A DNA stretch of 64,000 nucleotides from Planctomycetota bacterium (lineage in GTDB: Bacteria > Planctomycetota > Phycisphaerae > UBA1845), in the NCBI GenBank assembly GCA_024280855.1, contig JAJRPG010000060.1, positions 1 to 64,000 on the forward strand, read 5' to 3'. The position numbers and the translations under genes are program-made. How positions within the stretch are numbered: the stretch's first letter is position 1; the number at the start of each line of letters is the position of its first letter. The notes beneath the pieces are model-generated. The model saw only the letters and a list, made by a program, of their open reading frames with translations. It ran no database searches and was not told the DNA's origin. This document shows positions 43,072 to 52,802 of the stretch, in pieces.

Positions 43072-44550
43072 ATGAAGCGACGGATTGCGACGATTAGTTC
43101 TATGTGGTTAGTCTTGATAACTCTTACCATGCTCAATATGGGTGGTACTTGCCCGGGCGTAGACCCCATCTTTCGTGGCGGTGGAAATACTGGCGGCGGG
43201 AACTCTGGCGGCGGGAACTCTGGGTCAGGCATGCCTTCGGACGATTTTTGGACCACACCAGAAGGTAGCACAACCGACTACTCATTTGCAAACACACCAA
43301 TACCGGCGGGTTTCTTTGGTACAGGCTCAGATGCTTTTGCTGGAACTGTAAATCTCATGGGTTCAGCTCTTGACTCGGATAATCTGGGGCCTGCGGATAC
43401 GATCATTCGCCGGTTAGAGGATAAATGCCCGACCGATGTTGGCGATTCCGTCACAGTCGATGTCGAGATCGTAGCACTCTCACTTGTGAGCGTGGAACCG
43501 ATCACAGTCACCTTCGATGATGGCCAAACCCTGGAGTTTGATGTTCAGGTATGCCTGTCGAATCTTCCTCAGCAAACGGGAACCATGACCATCACGCTCG
43601 ACGAAGCAGATTGCGGCACCTTCGACACAATGATCTCTGTCACACCTAAGTTCACTTTTATTAATAGCCTCACTCGTGCCGGCCAATTCGTCGACTGCGG
43701 CGAAGCTGATCAATTCTGCGACCCTCTCGAACTAACTGGCACTGACAACGGTTGGGCACTTATTGATGGGCCTGGTGGTTACAAATCCAGCGACAATGGT
43801 ATCGTTAGTATCCCTGCTGGCATGTCATTCGACAGTAACTGCGATGGACAAATGGACGGCATGACCATGGCTCAGTCTACATGCTTCCAACCTGGCGTAG
43901 CCTGTAAAAATGGCGGGTTTGAATGCACCTTTAACGATGAGGCGGAAGGACGTCTTGACGGTGACGGCGGAGGTCAACATCAATCGTTCCTTAACTCCGA
44001 CGAAGACCGAGACAGTGACGGCTGGCCTAATGATTGCGACAATTGCCCGGACATGGCTAGTCCTGACCAAACGGATTCGGATGAAGATGGCCTGGGGGAT
44101 ATTTGCGACAATTGCGTTGACGATGAAAATGCCGATCAGGCAGATGCGGATGGCGATGAAGTTGGAGATGTTTGCGACAACTGCCCCGATGACGCCAACG
44201 CCGACCAGGCTGACGCAGATGGCAATGGCGTCGGCGATGTATGCGAAGGGACAGTTGACCCTTGGGTGGCGGCGTTAGGCACTTACTCGCTCGAAGGAAC
44301 CTGCACAGAGAGCGCGGTGATGGTAACACTAGCGATGGTCAACGACTCGCTCGTGCTGCAAGGATTCCCTGAAAACGAAGACATTAGCTTGGACTGCAAT
44401 GACGCAATCGCTACTGGTAGCAACGTCACCGCGTTCGGTAATATTGGACACGATGTAACCATTACCATCCAAAGCGATGGAACGTCTACATTTGATCTAT
44501 TGCAACCGGATACGCAAGGCTCTTGCAGTTCAACCTTGATTAAGCAATAG
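43072..44550 (+). CDS. Secreted calcium-binding protein with thrombospondin type 3 repeats
   Basis: A 492-residue exported protein. It begins with a signal peptide MKRRIATISSMWLVLITLTM and a GGTC that could serve as a lipobox Cys, then a Gly/Asn-rich linker with GGGNSGGGNSG repeats, and a globular part. At about residues 312-392 are thrombospondin type 3 repeats (DSDGWPNDCDNCPD, QTDSDEDGLGDICDNC, QADADGDEVGDVCDNC), each binding Ca via DxDxDG loops with paired cysteines. A small C-terminal beta domain follows. The start is ATG 43072 with aaggagat upstream; a frame from 42982 is rejected because it has no ribosome site and would bury the signal. A surface or matrix role is likely. It is followed by a strong hairpin. 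Confidence 0.85.
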   Translation: MKRRIATISSMWLVLITLTMLNMGGTCPGVDPIFRGGGNTGGGNSGGGNSGSGMPSDDFWTTPEGSTTDYSFANTPIPAGFFGTGSDAFAGTVNLMGSALDSDNLGPADTIIRRLEDKCPTDVGDSVTVDVEIVALSLVSVEPITVTFDDGQTLEFDVQVCLSNLPQQTGTMTITLDEADCGTFDTMISVTPKFTFINSLTRAGQFVDCGEADQFCDPLELTGTDNGWALIDGPGGYKSSDNGIVSIPAGMSFDSNCDGQMDGMTMAQSTCFQPGVACKNGGFECTFNDEAEGRLDGDGGGQHQSFLNSDEDRDSDGWPNDCDNCPDMASPDQTDSDEDGLGDICDNCVDDENADQADADGDEVGDVCDNCPDDANADQADADGNGVGDVCEGTVDPWVAALGTYSLEGTCTESAVMVTLAMVNDSLVLQGFPENEDISLDCNDAIATGSNVTAFGNIGHDVTITIQSDGTSTFDLLQPDTQGSCSSTLIKQ

Positions 44551-44572
44551 CGACTACCAATTTTATGATCCT

Positions 44573-44612
44573 GCGGCACTTCGCAACGCTTTACGGCGAT
44601 GCGAAGTGCCGC
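44573..44612 (+). terminator. Strong hairpin terminator after the TSP3 gene
   Basis: gcggcacttcgca (44573-44585) and tgcgaagtgccgc (44600-44612) form a perfect 13-bp stem with a 14-base loop, followed by gttcttgt. It lies 22 bases after the stop codon. Confidence 0.7.
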
Positions 44613-44993
44613 GTTCTTGTCACAACTTCGATACTCACACTACACACGCGCTTCCAGGAATTAAAGCTTTGGTGTAAGCCCGCTGGGATATTCGTTTTTC
44701 ATCATTGTCCGGTCTCAGGACGATATATTTTTTTCTTACATAAGTCTCGGTAAAAACCGGGTTTACGGTCTTGCGATCGCACCAAAAACACACGCATTGA
44801 CCGAACTTCAAACTGCACTAATATGCTGGTCGCTTGTGGAGGGGAAGAATACCGGCGCATTCTCATGGACGAGATTCGTGCAGCCTTGTGCGTAGGGGTA
44901 CGCTCAGGTCATGGTCTTCGCAAGCCTGTTTACATAACGGGACGAACGAAAATTATTATTGCGTGTTCTAATACATCGTATTTATCTCGTGCC
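44613..44993. other. Gap before the first Cys-rich dockerin-like gene
   Basis: Nothing recognised apart from an in-frame extension of the following gene (ATG 44823) that is probably not translated. A ctcggtaaaaaccgggtttac motif (about 44745-44765) is a weak inverted repeat. The promoter of the next gene should lie here. Confidence 0.4.
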
Positions 44994-46721
44994 ATGAATG
45001 GTGCGCGCAGGCTCTGGTCAGATACAATTTCGCGCACATGGCGAAAAGCTGTATCAGGTGTTTGCAAGCTGTCATTAATTGGCACACTGGTCTTGAGTTG
45101 TGTGGCGATACCCGTACCTCAAACCATCGCCGCGATAGACCGCATTACTGGCGTATATGACAACACCTCAATTGTATTCACGGTGTTCCTAACCGAGCCA
45201 AGTTTCGCAGCTGACGGCTGGAATATCCAGCTCTTCATAAATGCCGACAATGTGGCTACCACGGGATATGGTGATGGTATCGAATTCGTAGCTTCGACGA
45301 ATGATTTTATAGATGCTGATTTCATTCACGTTCGTGGCACAGCGACAAGTGATGGTCCGGGAGGCTGGGGACAATCCCTGGGGATGGCGCTAGTAACCTT
45401 GCCCGATGACATGACCGTCGTAATGGAGATTCCGTTATCGCCAAATGTATTACCATCTGGCTTCGTGCGATATGGGTTTGAAGTATATCTCAACGGTCGT
45501 ATTGTCGATGCTGTAAGCAGCAAACAATCAATCATGGCTAAGGGCAGCGTCGGGTGTACGATTGATAATCAATGCAAGGATGACTTTTTTTGCTCTGGCG
45601 TGGAAACCTGCGTCAACGGTTTTTGCCAAACAACTGGCGACCCGTGTCCTGGACAAAGTTGCGACAATTCGCTCCAGCAATGTTTTGGATGTTTATCAGA
45701 TGAAGATTGCGACGATGGACTTTTTTGCAATGGACTCGAAACATGCGATGCGAACTTTAGCTGCCAGTTAGGTACACCGCCAAACTGCAACAGCGATGGC
45801 ATAGCATGTACGACCAATGATTTTTGCGACGAGGCGCAAGATTCTTGCAACGGTACACCCGACGATACATTATGTGCCAGCATGTTTGCTTGTGTCCCTT
45901 TCGAAGGATGTTCACCGATTGATAGTGAAGTGCCGATGCTAACTTCATCTGGCGCGCGATTTATTAGTGTTGACCCGCAGCCGCGTAGCTCGATTATTCC
46001 CGTGGCTATTTTTGTAACATCCCCTACCTGGCCTTGCTTGGGAAAATATGTCGGAACGCCCATAACCGTAGACTTTGACAATAACCATACACTAGATGGC
46101 ACGGTTGCGGCCTTGGTAGACGACCCGCGGGATGCGGCCCGACTCGCACCTAACGACTGGACCGGGAAAGCATGTAATAATGACGGACCTTCTTGCCTTG
46201 TAGACTCCGATTGCGCCCAGGGGGAAACATGTCGCCCCATTAGAAGATGCGACCAATCTCTACTTGCATGTGATGCGTCCGCTGATTGTCCTATTGGCGA
46301 AAGCTGCGTAAGCGCCCGTCTTCATATTACGGGATATAACATCATTCCTAGTTCGATTAACTTTATAACTAAAGAAATAATACCCGTCTCGTATTCTTTC
46401 GTAATTGAAAGTGCAGACTTTATCTCTGGCGCGAATTCAGTTGAGATGCAGATATTCGGCGATGTTGATATGAATTCTGTTGTGAACGTGGCAGACGTGG
46501 GCCTGGTCGTTAGTGCGTTCCAGGGAACATTTCATCTGCCTAACGGAGATGCCATAAACTCCATACTGCCGGCCATCGACCAGGCTGGCTCGTCCATTTG
46601 TTCAACTTCACTACCAGCCATCATAACAGCCAACGACATTTTAATGACCATCAAGTCTTTTCAACTGTTCTCGTTTGCTGACCTGTCAGAAATATCCGGG
46701 TGTCCGTTGCCGTGCCCGTAA
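44994..46721 (+). CDS. Secreted Cys-rich protein with dockerin-like C-terminus
   Basis: Exported protein of 575 residues from ATG 44994. A signal peptide (hydrophobic core LSLIGTLVLSCVA, cleavage near TIAA/ID) is followed by a beta-sandwich-like domain (NIQLFINADNVATTGYGDG), Cys-rich repeats with the pattern DDFFCSGVETCVNGFC and DDGLFCNGLETCD, and a module that begins GARFISVDPQPRSSIIP and includes LVDDPRDAARLAP. The C-terminus has two EF-hand-like halves: GDVDMNSVVNVADVGLVVSAFQG and TANDILMTIKSFQ. The last two parts recur in the 1137-residue protein at 47827-51240. A longer frame begins at ATG 44823, but its 57 extra residues precede the signal peptide; neither has a strong ribosome site. 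Function: surface attachment or display is inferred. Confidence 0.8.
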   Translation: MNGARRLWSDTISRTWRKAVSGVCKLSLIGTLVLSCVAIPVPQTIAAIDRITGVYDNTSIVFTVFLTEPSFAADGWNIQLFINADNVATTGYGDGIEFVASTNDFIDADFIHVRGTATSDGPGGWGQSLGMALVTLPDDMTVVMEIPLSPNVLPSGFVRYGFEVYLNGRIVDAVSSKQSIMAKGSVGCTIDNQCKDDFFCSGVETCVNGFCQTTGDPCPGQSCDNSLQQCFGCLSDEDCDDGLFCNGLETCDANFSCQLGTPPNCNSDGIACTTNDFCDEAQDSCNGTPDDTLCASMFACVPFEGCSPIDSEVPMLTSSGARFISVDPQPRSSIIPVAIFVTSPTWPCLGKYVGTPITVDFDNNHTLDGTVAALVDDPRDAARLAPNDWTGKACNNDGPSCLVDSDCAQGETCRPIRRCDQSLLACDASADCPIGESCVSARLHITGYNIIPSSINFITKEIIPVSYSFVIESADFISGANSVEMQIFGDVDMNSVVNVADVGLVVSAFQGTFHLPNGDAINSILPAIDQAGSSICSTSLPAIITANDILMTIKSFQLFSFADLSEISGCPLPCP

Positions 46722-46803
46722 AGGCGATACACCGCTATATGTATTTTGTATGATTAAAGCTCCATCTTTTTGACAACCGCGACACATGAGATAATATGAA
46801 CCA

Positions 46804-47358
46804 GTGCAAAATACCCAGAACCCACATGCGTTGTCACTAAGACCCTATAGTTGGCTCCGGCTTTTTAGATTCAGAATGGCTACTTCCGGCGATGCCGTTT
46901 TATGCTTATGGATGGTCACGATGCAGGGTTGCGTTAGCCAACCAAAAATCATGAAATCGTCCAACATTCAGCAAGACATCACCAACATAAATTTCGTTCT
47001 GGAAAAACAAGTCAAGGATTGGAATCGGGGCGACATAAGTGCATTTATGCAAGGCTATTGGAAATCTGAGCACCTGTCGTTTAGTAGCTCGGGCAACGTC
47101 ACTCGTGGCTGGCAACAAACCCTGGAGAATTACCATAAGCGTTATGCCGACCGCCAGGCGATGGGACATCTCGCATTCAGCGATTTGGAAATGGCGTCGT
47201 TAGGACCAGACGATTTTTTGGTTCTAGGTTCATGGCGATTAACACGAGAAGAACCCATTGGGGGCGCTTTCACGCTCATCTTTCGTAGGATCAACAAACA
47301 GTGGCGGATAGTTCACGACCATACATCAGCAAAGCCTACGAACCCATCGAAACCGTAA
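46804..47358 (+). CDS. SnoaL-like domain lipoprotein
   Basis: A 184-residue protein. The C-terminal 130 residues form a SnoaL/DUF4440-type cone fold: QVKDWNRGDISAFMQGYWKSEHL at the start and WRIVHDHTS at the end are typical. The N-terminal region has a hydrophobic stretch ending in QGC (MVTMQGCVS), which may be a lipobox, so export is likely though not certain. The start is GTG 46804; ATG 46876 near the signal is an alternative, and neither has a good ribosome site. SnoaL-like domains cover isomerases, binding and association domains, so function is open. It lies between two Cys-rich secreted proteins on the same strand. Confidence 0.75.
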   Translation: MQNTQNPHALSLRPYSWLRLFRFRMATSGDAVLCLWMVTMQGCVSQPKIMKSSNIQQDITNINFVLEKQVKDWNRGDISAFMQGYWKSEHLSFSSSGNVTRGWQQTLENYHKRYADRQAMGHLAFSDLEMASLGPDDFLVLGSWRLTREEPIGGAFTLIFRRINKQWRIVHDHTSAKPTNPSKP

Positions 47359-47826
47359 TTCTGAGATAAGTGCCAAAATTAAGACCTTGTTCAAATTTGC
47401 TTACCTGAGTCATTCTCAAAACCGCCAGCCTTGAACAAGCCATATGCACAAATGACTGTCTTGCTATCCCCAGGTCGCTTTTTCTTCATTTTGCAACATA
47501 ATTTTCGACTTGCAGGCGCATTCGATACTCCTGAAAAAATACGCGCTGCTAGCATAAATTTTCCTTACAGGGGCATTCTTATTTTGGAATTTCCTTGCAT
47601 TCGATTTTCCTTACATATAAAATCGGACTTTAGCGAGAGATGGGCCACCAAACATCAAATTAAGGCCGTCTCAGAGAGAGTCTGACAGTTTATGTGTTTC
47701 GCCGTATGGCGTATCGAGATACCAGAAGCTGCGTTCATTTTTGTGTTTTAACGGTGTAGAACGCTGTCGTATCTTTGTATCTTGTACAATTTGATGGACA
47801 TAATATCTGAATTGAAAGGATCTACT
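47359..47826. other. 468-bp region before the large Cys-rich gene
   Basis: No gene is supported. A small frame at 47431-47685 has no ribosome site and unlikely composition. Nothing structural stands out apart from a good ribosome site, aaagga (47815-47820), for the next gene. Confidence 0.45.
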
Positions 47827-50800
47827 ATGTCGCACCTACACAAGGCAATAATGATAACAACAGTTTTTATTGCTATATCATCACAATCTCGCGCCCAGGA
47901 AATCGCCTTCGTGCCAATCGGTGCTGACGGTGCGCACACGATTGCGGGTGATGAAATCATTTTGCAAGGCGGCGGGCAACTCGTCGAGTTAGCGATCATG
48001 ATTTCGGGGTGGGATCCGAATTTAGATGGTGCGCCATTGCTGGGTACTTACCAGGCGGCCTTTGACTCATCATCATTCAGTAGCGGTACAGGCGATCCAC
48101 TAACTGCTTTTGCCACCCCGGATGCCACGGCTGGCGCGTATGTTATCCTCAAGCGTTGCACCGTTGGTCAGTTGGTCGACCCTAACGGCCCGCGTTGCGA
48201 TATCGTTTCTTGTCCTGCTGGTGAGTTTTGCGTAGATAATTCCGGGCTGGTGGTCGCGGGCTTTGATCCTCTGTGTGGTGTTGCGACGATCCTGCCTGAT
48301 TACGAATATTTTTGCACGACTGGACCTGGCGCAATAACGGGAGTGCCGGATGATGGCACGGCTCGCTATGGCGGCACCTTGCTTATCGAAGTTCCAGCTA
48401 CCGCGGCCGGGACTTATACGATTGCGTTCAAAAATAATCCGCAGATTAGCTTCATGCTGGATTTTGATGGCAATCAGATCAATCCTGTCGCGTTAACAGC
48501 AGCGAGGATTTCAATCGCCTGCCAAAACAATGCCGACTGCGATGATGGTAACGCCTGTACAAATGATGTATGCAATGGGTCTAATCGTTGCGACAATACG
48601 CCAAACTTCAATAGCATCACAGACTGCTGTAATCCCACGTCGGGGCAGCTGACGCCACTAGATGACGGAAATGATTGTACAAGCGGTACATGCGATGTGC
48701 AGACGGGCATAGTAGCGCAACAGCCGCTTCCCAATGGCACCATGTGCGGGAACCCTTCAGCAGGCCAATGTGATCTACAGGATACATGCGATGCGAACGG
48801 AACCTGTATTGACCGAATAGCGGTTGCTGGCACGGCATGTGGCAGCTCCGGTACTACCGCATGTAGCAATCCCGACTCTTGTGATGCTTTTGGTTCTTGC
48901 TCATCTAATGATCTGCCCTTCGGCGCAATGTGTGGCGATCCTACTAATGACCAATGCACTTCCGCAGACAGTTGCAATGGCGCGGGGACATGCAGCCCGA
49001 ACCATACAGCCAATGGTACTACATGTGATGACACATTATTTTGCACAGTCAACGAATCATGCAATCAGGGCACATGCGGTAATGGCTCACCTACTTGCAA
49101 TGATAACATTGCCTGCACCGACGATTCCTGCAATGAAGCAGCTAGCTCTTGCACTAACGCATTAAACGATAACCTCTGCGACAATCTACAATTTTGTGAT
49201 GGCGCAGAAGTATGCGATGGTATATTAGGTTGTATCGTTAGCGCGGGCTCGGTTCCAGATTGCAATGACTCTGTAAATTGCACCATTGATACCTGTGACG
49301 AGACTAACGATCAATGCGTCAACACCCAGGATGATTCGCTATGTAACAATAACCAGTTTTGCGATGGTGTAGAAATATGCGACGCCAATCTCGATTGCAT
49401 CGTGCAAGCCGGTACCGTGCCCAATTGCGATGACGGCGTACCTTGTACCATCGATCAATGCAACGAAGCCAATGACGCGTGCGACAACATTCCTGATGAC
49501 TCTGTTTGCGTAGATGACGGCCTATTTTGTACGGGCTTGGAAGTTTGTGATCCTCTACTAGGCTGTGGCAGTGCGGGTTGCCCTTGCGGCGAGCCATGTA
49601 CGATCACCTGCGACGAAACGACTGACTCCTGTCAATGCGAAGCGCCTATCGTGGTAGAAACTACATCACGGTTCATGCTGCTCACATTACAGCCGCCAGA
49701 CTCGCAGGTTCCCCAAGCCATAGCCATTCGTGCCAAGTGTAACGTGGGAGTCATGCGATATGCAGGGCCACCTTCACCGTTTGATATAAATAGAGATGGC
49801 ATACCCGATGGCGTATTATCGTTTCTTGTAGACGATGTTGCGGATGCAGCTTTCTTAACGCCTCCCCAATGGGGCAGCGCGGTTTACATCACTGGCGCCG
49901 GCATCGCCCCGGGCACGTTTTACGACGTAGCAGTGGATTGTGGCACGGTGGCTTCTCCGGCATTGTCAACATTTAACGTCGCGCTCACAAAAATATGGGG
50001 AGACGCGAGTGGAAACGACATAAACAGCGCTGAAGATATCCTTCAAACCGTCAAATTTTTCCAGGGCGATAATTCGCTCTCCAACCTAACTCAAGTTGAT
50101 AGTGACGGCTGCACTCCCAACCTGTTGGTAAATGCCTCAGACATCCTTCATACTGTCCTTGGCTTTATGCGACTCCCATATGACGAAGCAACGCCTTGCA
50201 CGACAGACTGTCCACTGTGCCACCCAGCCCAATGCGATGATAAGAACGCTTGCACTGATGATTCGTGCGACATCAATACTGGTGATTGTATAAACACCAT
50301 TAATTTCGACGACACTATGTTCTGCTGTAACCCTACAGACAGGACGCTCACAGCCATTGACGATGGTAATCTCTGCACGACAGATTCCTGCAACTCACTG
50401 TCTGGTCAGGTCTTACATTCGCTCATTGACTGCGAAGATAACAATGACTGCACCGTCGATAGTTGCGTTGCGGGTATCTGCGTAAACACTGATTTCACTG
50501 ACATAGCGTGCGCAGACAACACCAACTGTCCGGCTACATCCGCTGGATGCGATTTCGTTACCACTGGTCGATGTACATGTCCTGGCGCACCGGCTGCGTT
50601 GATAGAGTGGCAACCGGTCAGTTCTACCGGGCCATTTACCATCATAGGAAATGAAATAATCATACCAAGTGGCGGTGTCGAAGTTACCATTGATGCCTTC
50701 GTGTCTAATTGGGCGTCAGAAGAACTCCGGGGCCTCCAATTTATGATCCTGGCTAACGAAAGCTACTCGAGCGGACAAACTGGTATTCTTAGCCCGGTGA

Positions 50801-51240
50801 CTATTCCTGATAACGACGCGGGCGCATTCATCGTGACGCATCGATGCACCGTCAACAACTTAATAGATGCGAATGGCCAAGTGTGCGGTATTAACGGCTC
50901 GCCGACTAGCTGCATAGGCGAATTTTGTGTTGCTGATCCAGCATACATTTTCGCAGATGAAATAAACAACACCATTAACCTCACAGGGACGAATACTGAA
51001 GATTACCTGTGGGCGATGATAATAGAAACTAATATACCACCTGCCGTTGATCCTGGACTGCGCAAATATGTGGGTACGCTCGTCTTAAATGTACCTCCTA
51101 ATGCTGCCGGAACATTTACATTGCAATTTAATCAAAGTGCAGACATAACATTTCTATTATCTGATGGTAATTCGCCCGGCCTATTTTCCAGTATTTCGCC
51201 GCTCACCTTGAGGCCCGGCATGATTACAATTGGAAATTAA
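47827..51240 (+). CDS. Large secreted Cys-rich repeat protein with duplicated globular domain
   Basis: A 1137-residue exported protein from ATG 47827 (aaagga six bases upstream; the signal peptide ends SRAQ). In order: domain A, about residues 20-225 (from IAFVPIGADG to MLDFDGNQINP); Cys-rich repeats to about 610, such as DCDDGNACTNDVCNGSNRC and DNLQFCDGAEVCDGILGC; a module starting TTSRFMLLTLQPPDSQVPQ; two EF-hand-like halves (WGDASGNDINSAEDILQTVKFFQG and VNASDILHTVLGF); more Cys repeats; and domain B, about residues 920-1130, a second copy of domain A. A and B share DAGAFIVTHRCTV/TAGAYVILKRCTV, VDPNGPRCD/IDANGQVCG, GEFCV, and AAGTYTIAFK/AAGTFTLQFN. It is probably a structural surface or matrix protein. 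Confidence 0.85.
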   Translation: MSHLHKAIMITTVFIAISSQSRAQEIAFVPIGADGAHTIAGDEIILQGGGQLVELAIMISGWDPNLDGAPLLGTYQAAFDSSSFSSGTGDPLTAFATPDATAGAYVILKRCTVGQLVDPNGPRCDIVSCPAGEFCVDNSGLVVAGFDPLCGVATILPDYEYFCTTGPGAITGVPDDGTARYGGTLLIEVPATAAGTYTIAFKNNPQISFMLDFDGNQINPVALTAARISIACQNNADCDDGNACTNDVCNGSNRCDNTPNFNSITDCCNPTSGQLTPLDDGNDCTSGTCDVQTGIVAQQPLPNGTMCGNPSAGQCDLQDTCDANGTCIDRIAVAGTACGSSGTTACSNPDSCDAFGSCSSNDLPFGAMCGDPTNDQCTSADSCNGAGTCSPNHTANGTTCDDTLFCTVNESCNQGTCGNGSPTCNDNIACTDDSCNEAASSCTNALNDNLCDNLQFCDGAEVCDGILGCIVSAGSVPDCNDSVNCTIDTCDETNDQCVNTQDDSLCNNNQFCDGVEICDANLDCIVQAGTVPNCDDGVPCTIDQCNEANDACDNIPDDSVCVDDGLFCTGLEVCDPLLGCGSAGCPCGEPCTITCDETTDSCQCEAPIVVETTSRFMLLTLQPPDSQVPQAIAIRAKCNVGVMRYAGPPSPFDINRDGIPDGVLSFLVDDVADAAFLTPPQWGSAVYITGAGIAPGTFYDVAVDCGTVASPALSTFNVALTKIWGDASGNDINSAEDILQTVKFFQGDNSLSNLTQVDSDGCTPNLLVNASDILHTVLGFMRLPYDEATPCTTDCPLCHPAQCDDKNACTDDSCDINTGDCINTINFDDTMFCCNPTDRTLTAIDDGNLCTTDSCNSLSGQVLHSLIDCEDNNDCTVDSCVAGICVNTDFTDIACADNTNCPATSAGCDFVTTGRCTCPGAPAALIEWQPVSSTGPFTIIGNEIIIPSGGVEVTIDAFVSNWASEELRGLQFMILANESYSSGQTGILSPVTIPDNDAGAFIVTHRCTVNNLIDANGQVCGINGSPTSCIGEFCVADPAYIFADEINNTINLTGTNTEDYLWAMIIETNIPPAVDPGLRKYVGTLVLNVPPNAAGTFTLQFNQSADITFLLSDGNSPGLFSSISPLTLRPGMITIGN

Positions 51241-51309
51241 TTCGTAGACCGAAAATCCGGACACTGTTTAACCTGTTCCGATGCAACAATTCCTGGCTAC
51301 ACAATCTAA

Positions 51310-51347
51310 CCAAGCTGTTGCTTCACGATAGTGATGCAACAGCTTGG
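51310..51347 (+). terminator. Strong hairpin after the large Cys-rich gene
   Basis: Arms ccaagctgttgcttcac (51310-51326) and gtgatgcaacagcttgg (51331-51347) pair over 17 bases with one mismatch around a gata loop. It lies 70 bases after the stop. No T tract follows, so it may act as an mRNA 3' barrier rather than a classical terminator. Confidence 0.6.
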
Positions 51348-51573
51348 GAGTAGTCGGTCGGCGTCAGTTGACCGACAAAACCTATGTGTCGTTCCTGATT
51401 TCCGGTAACACAGCGCATCGGCTTTCCACCGCTACCTAGTTTGCCTAACTCACACCTGTAGCGCATATTTTGCCGCTTCAATATCCGCAATACATACTGC
51501 AGAACGACTACAATTGCTGCGTGGTCTTTATCTGACGGATGAGATTCCGCCAAAGACCTACGAACGAAGCAAT

Positions 51574-52431
51574 ATGATAGATCGCCCCATCAAAAAAAGC
51601 GTAGCGTCACAAGACGTTCGGTCGCCACAGATGGACCACGCCATGCGCCGTGCGGTGGATCAACTTCACGAAATCGCTCAGGCCTCTGCGTCTCAAAAAG
51701 AGAGTGATGCTAAGATATTGGCAGCGGCTTTGTCTTCAGCGCATACCCTTCGAGATGTCTGGCAACAAAAAGCGGTCAGATGGCGGCGGACAGTTTGGCT
51801 TTGTGCGGGTTGCGGCATCATCGCTTCGCTGACGATTGGGTTATTCTCCTGGCAAAATCTGCGGCAGGCAGACCTGCATCAAGTTCGCCTTCGCCGTGAA
51901 ATCGTTCAGCGGGACGATCAAATATCCAACCTCCGCTCACAGGCAAGCGCACAAGCGGAGGAATCTTCCCAGCTCGCAAAAAATACGGCAGCCTCAAATC
52001 GTATGGAAACCATTATCTCAAGCTACGCTGAAAACACCAACATTCGCTTCGAATCTTTGGCCCTGAATTCTGAAAACCTCGTGCAAAAAATGTCTGACAT
52101 AGCCCGTCAGCAAAATGGATTGCTATCATCGATTACACAAACACTGCAAAGCATAGCTAGCCATCGGGCTTCCCCAACAACTCAATCTGCGACATTGCCT
52201 GTAATCCAAAATCCCAAAGCAGTCGTAGCCAATGCAACAGTGGCTATCACCACGCCTAGCCAGAACTCAAAAGCAGCCCCCTCGCAGGTGCGGCTACTCC
52301 GTTCCAGACCGATTGACAGCGACGAGCTAACAGTTTCTACACGCAAAACCCCGCAACAAACATGGGCGTTATCCGAAGGCTTTCTAAACCCCTCGGGCAA
52401 CTGTATTCCCAGAAAGGCCTCTACCCGGTAG
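51574..52431 (+). CDS. Single-pass membrane protein with coiled coil
   Basis: A 285-residue protein (from ATG 51574; a TTG at 51514 gives 20 more residues). A cytoplasmic-looking N-terminal helical segment is followed by one transmembrane helix (TVWLCAGCGIIASLTIGLF, about residues 70-90), then a long heptad-like region with many charged and Q residues (RLRREIVQRDDQISNLRSQA), and a disordered Ser/Thr/Pro-rich C-terminus. No family was recognised. The arrangement is that of a membrane-anchored trimer or dimer stalk or a scaffold. It lies behind the Cys-rich gene cluster and ahead of the tricorn gene on the same strand, but with gaps of over 300 bases on each side. Confidence 0.6.
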   Translation: MIDRPIKKSVASQDVRSPQMDHAMRRAVDQLHEIAQASASQKESDAKILAAALSSAHTLRDVWQQKAVRWRRTVWLCAGCGIIASLTIGLFSWQNLRQADLHQVRLRREIVQRDDQISNLRSQASAQAEESSQLAKNTAASNRMETIISSYAENTNIRFESLALNSENLVQKMSDIARQQNGLLSSITQTLQSIASHRASPTTQSATLPVIQNPKAVVANATVAITTPSQNSKAAPSQVRLLRSRPIDSDELTVSTRKTPQQTWALSEGFLNPSGNCIPRKASTR

Positions 52432-52802
52432 GGCTAGAGACTTCTTTTACAAAGCAAGCTATTCCGAATACCAACATTTTTTTGTGACTACGAATAGTTA
52501 TGTACACAAAAAAACACAAATCCATGCGTTTTTGTAGTCTATTTGCCATTGGCCAGCTATTGCTCCCCTAAACCGCTACAGCTATCTTTAATTTATGAGC
52601 AACGGCTGTCTTTCTAAGGCAAGATGCTGACAGGCACGAGAACTTTATAACGTCTGGTTAAATACCAGCCATGGCGCTGCTGATTAGAGAAATGATCGTC
52701 GCGGAGTAATTGAAATTCAATAATTAATCTCGGTTATCGCTTAACGCAAGCATTTGAATGTAACTTGTGGAGATAGCCTACACGTCCGTAAGGAGACTGG
52801 GT
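52432..52802. other. 371-bp gap before the tricorn gene
   Basis: No gene. AT-rich throughout. Apart from a strong ribosome site aaggaga (52790-52796) for the tricorn gene, nothing specific was recognised; the promoter could not be placed. Confidence 0.45.

Noticed and set aside
44823-44993. Upstream start for the Cys-rich protein at 44994
   Set aside because: It would put 57 polar residues before the signal peptide. The start remains uncertain but the shorter form is favoured.
47431-47685. 84-codon frame between the SnoaL-like and large Cys-rich genes
   Set aside because: TTG start without ribosome site; composition and lack of motifs argue against a real gene.
48500-49650. Repeating DNA pattern suggestive of a CRISPR or tandem repeat
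   Set aside because: The periodicity comes from Cys-rich protein repeats (Asp-Asp-Gly..Cys units) in an intact reading frame; unit lengths vary and no identical DNA repeats with unique spacers are seen.
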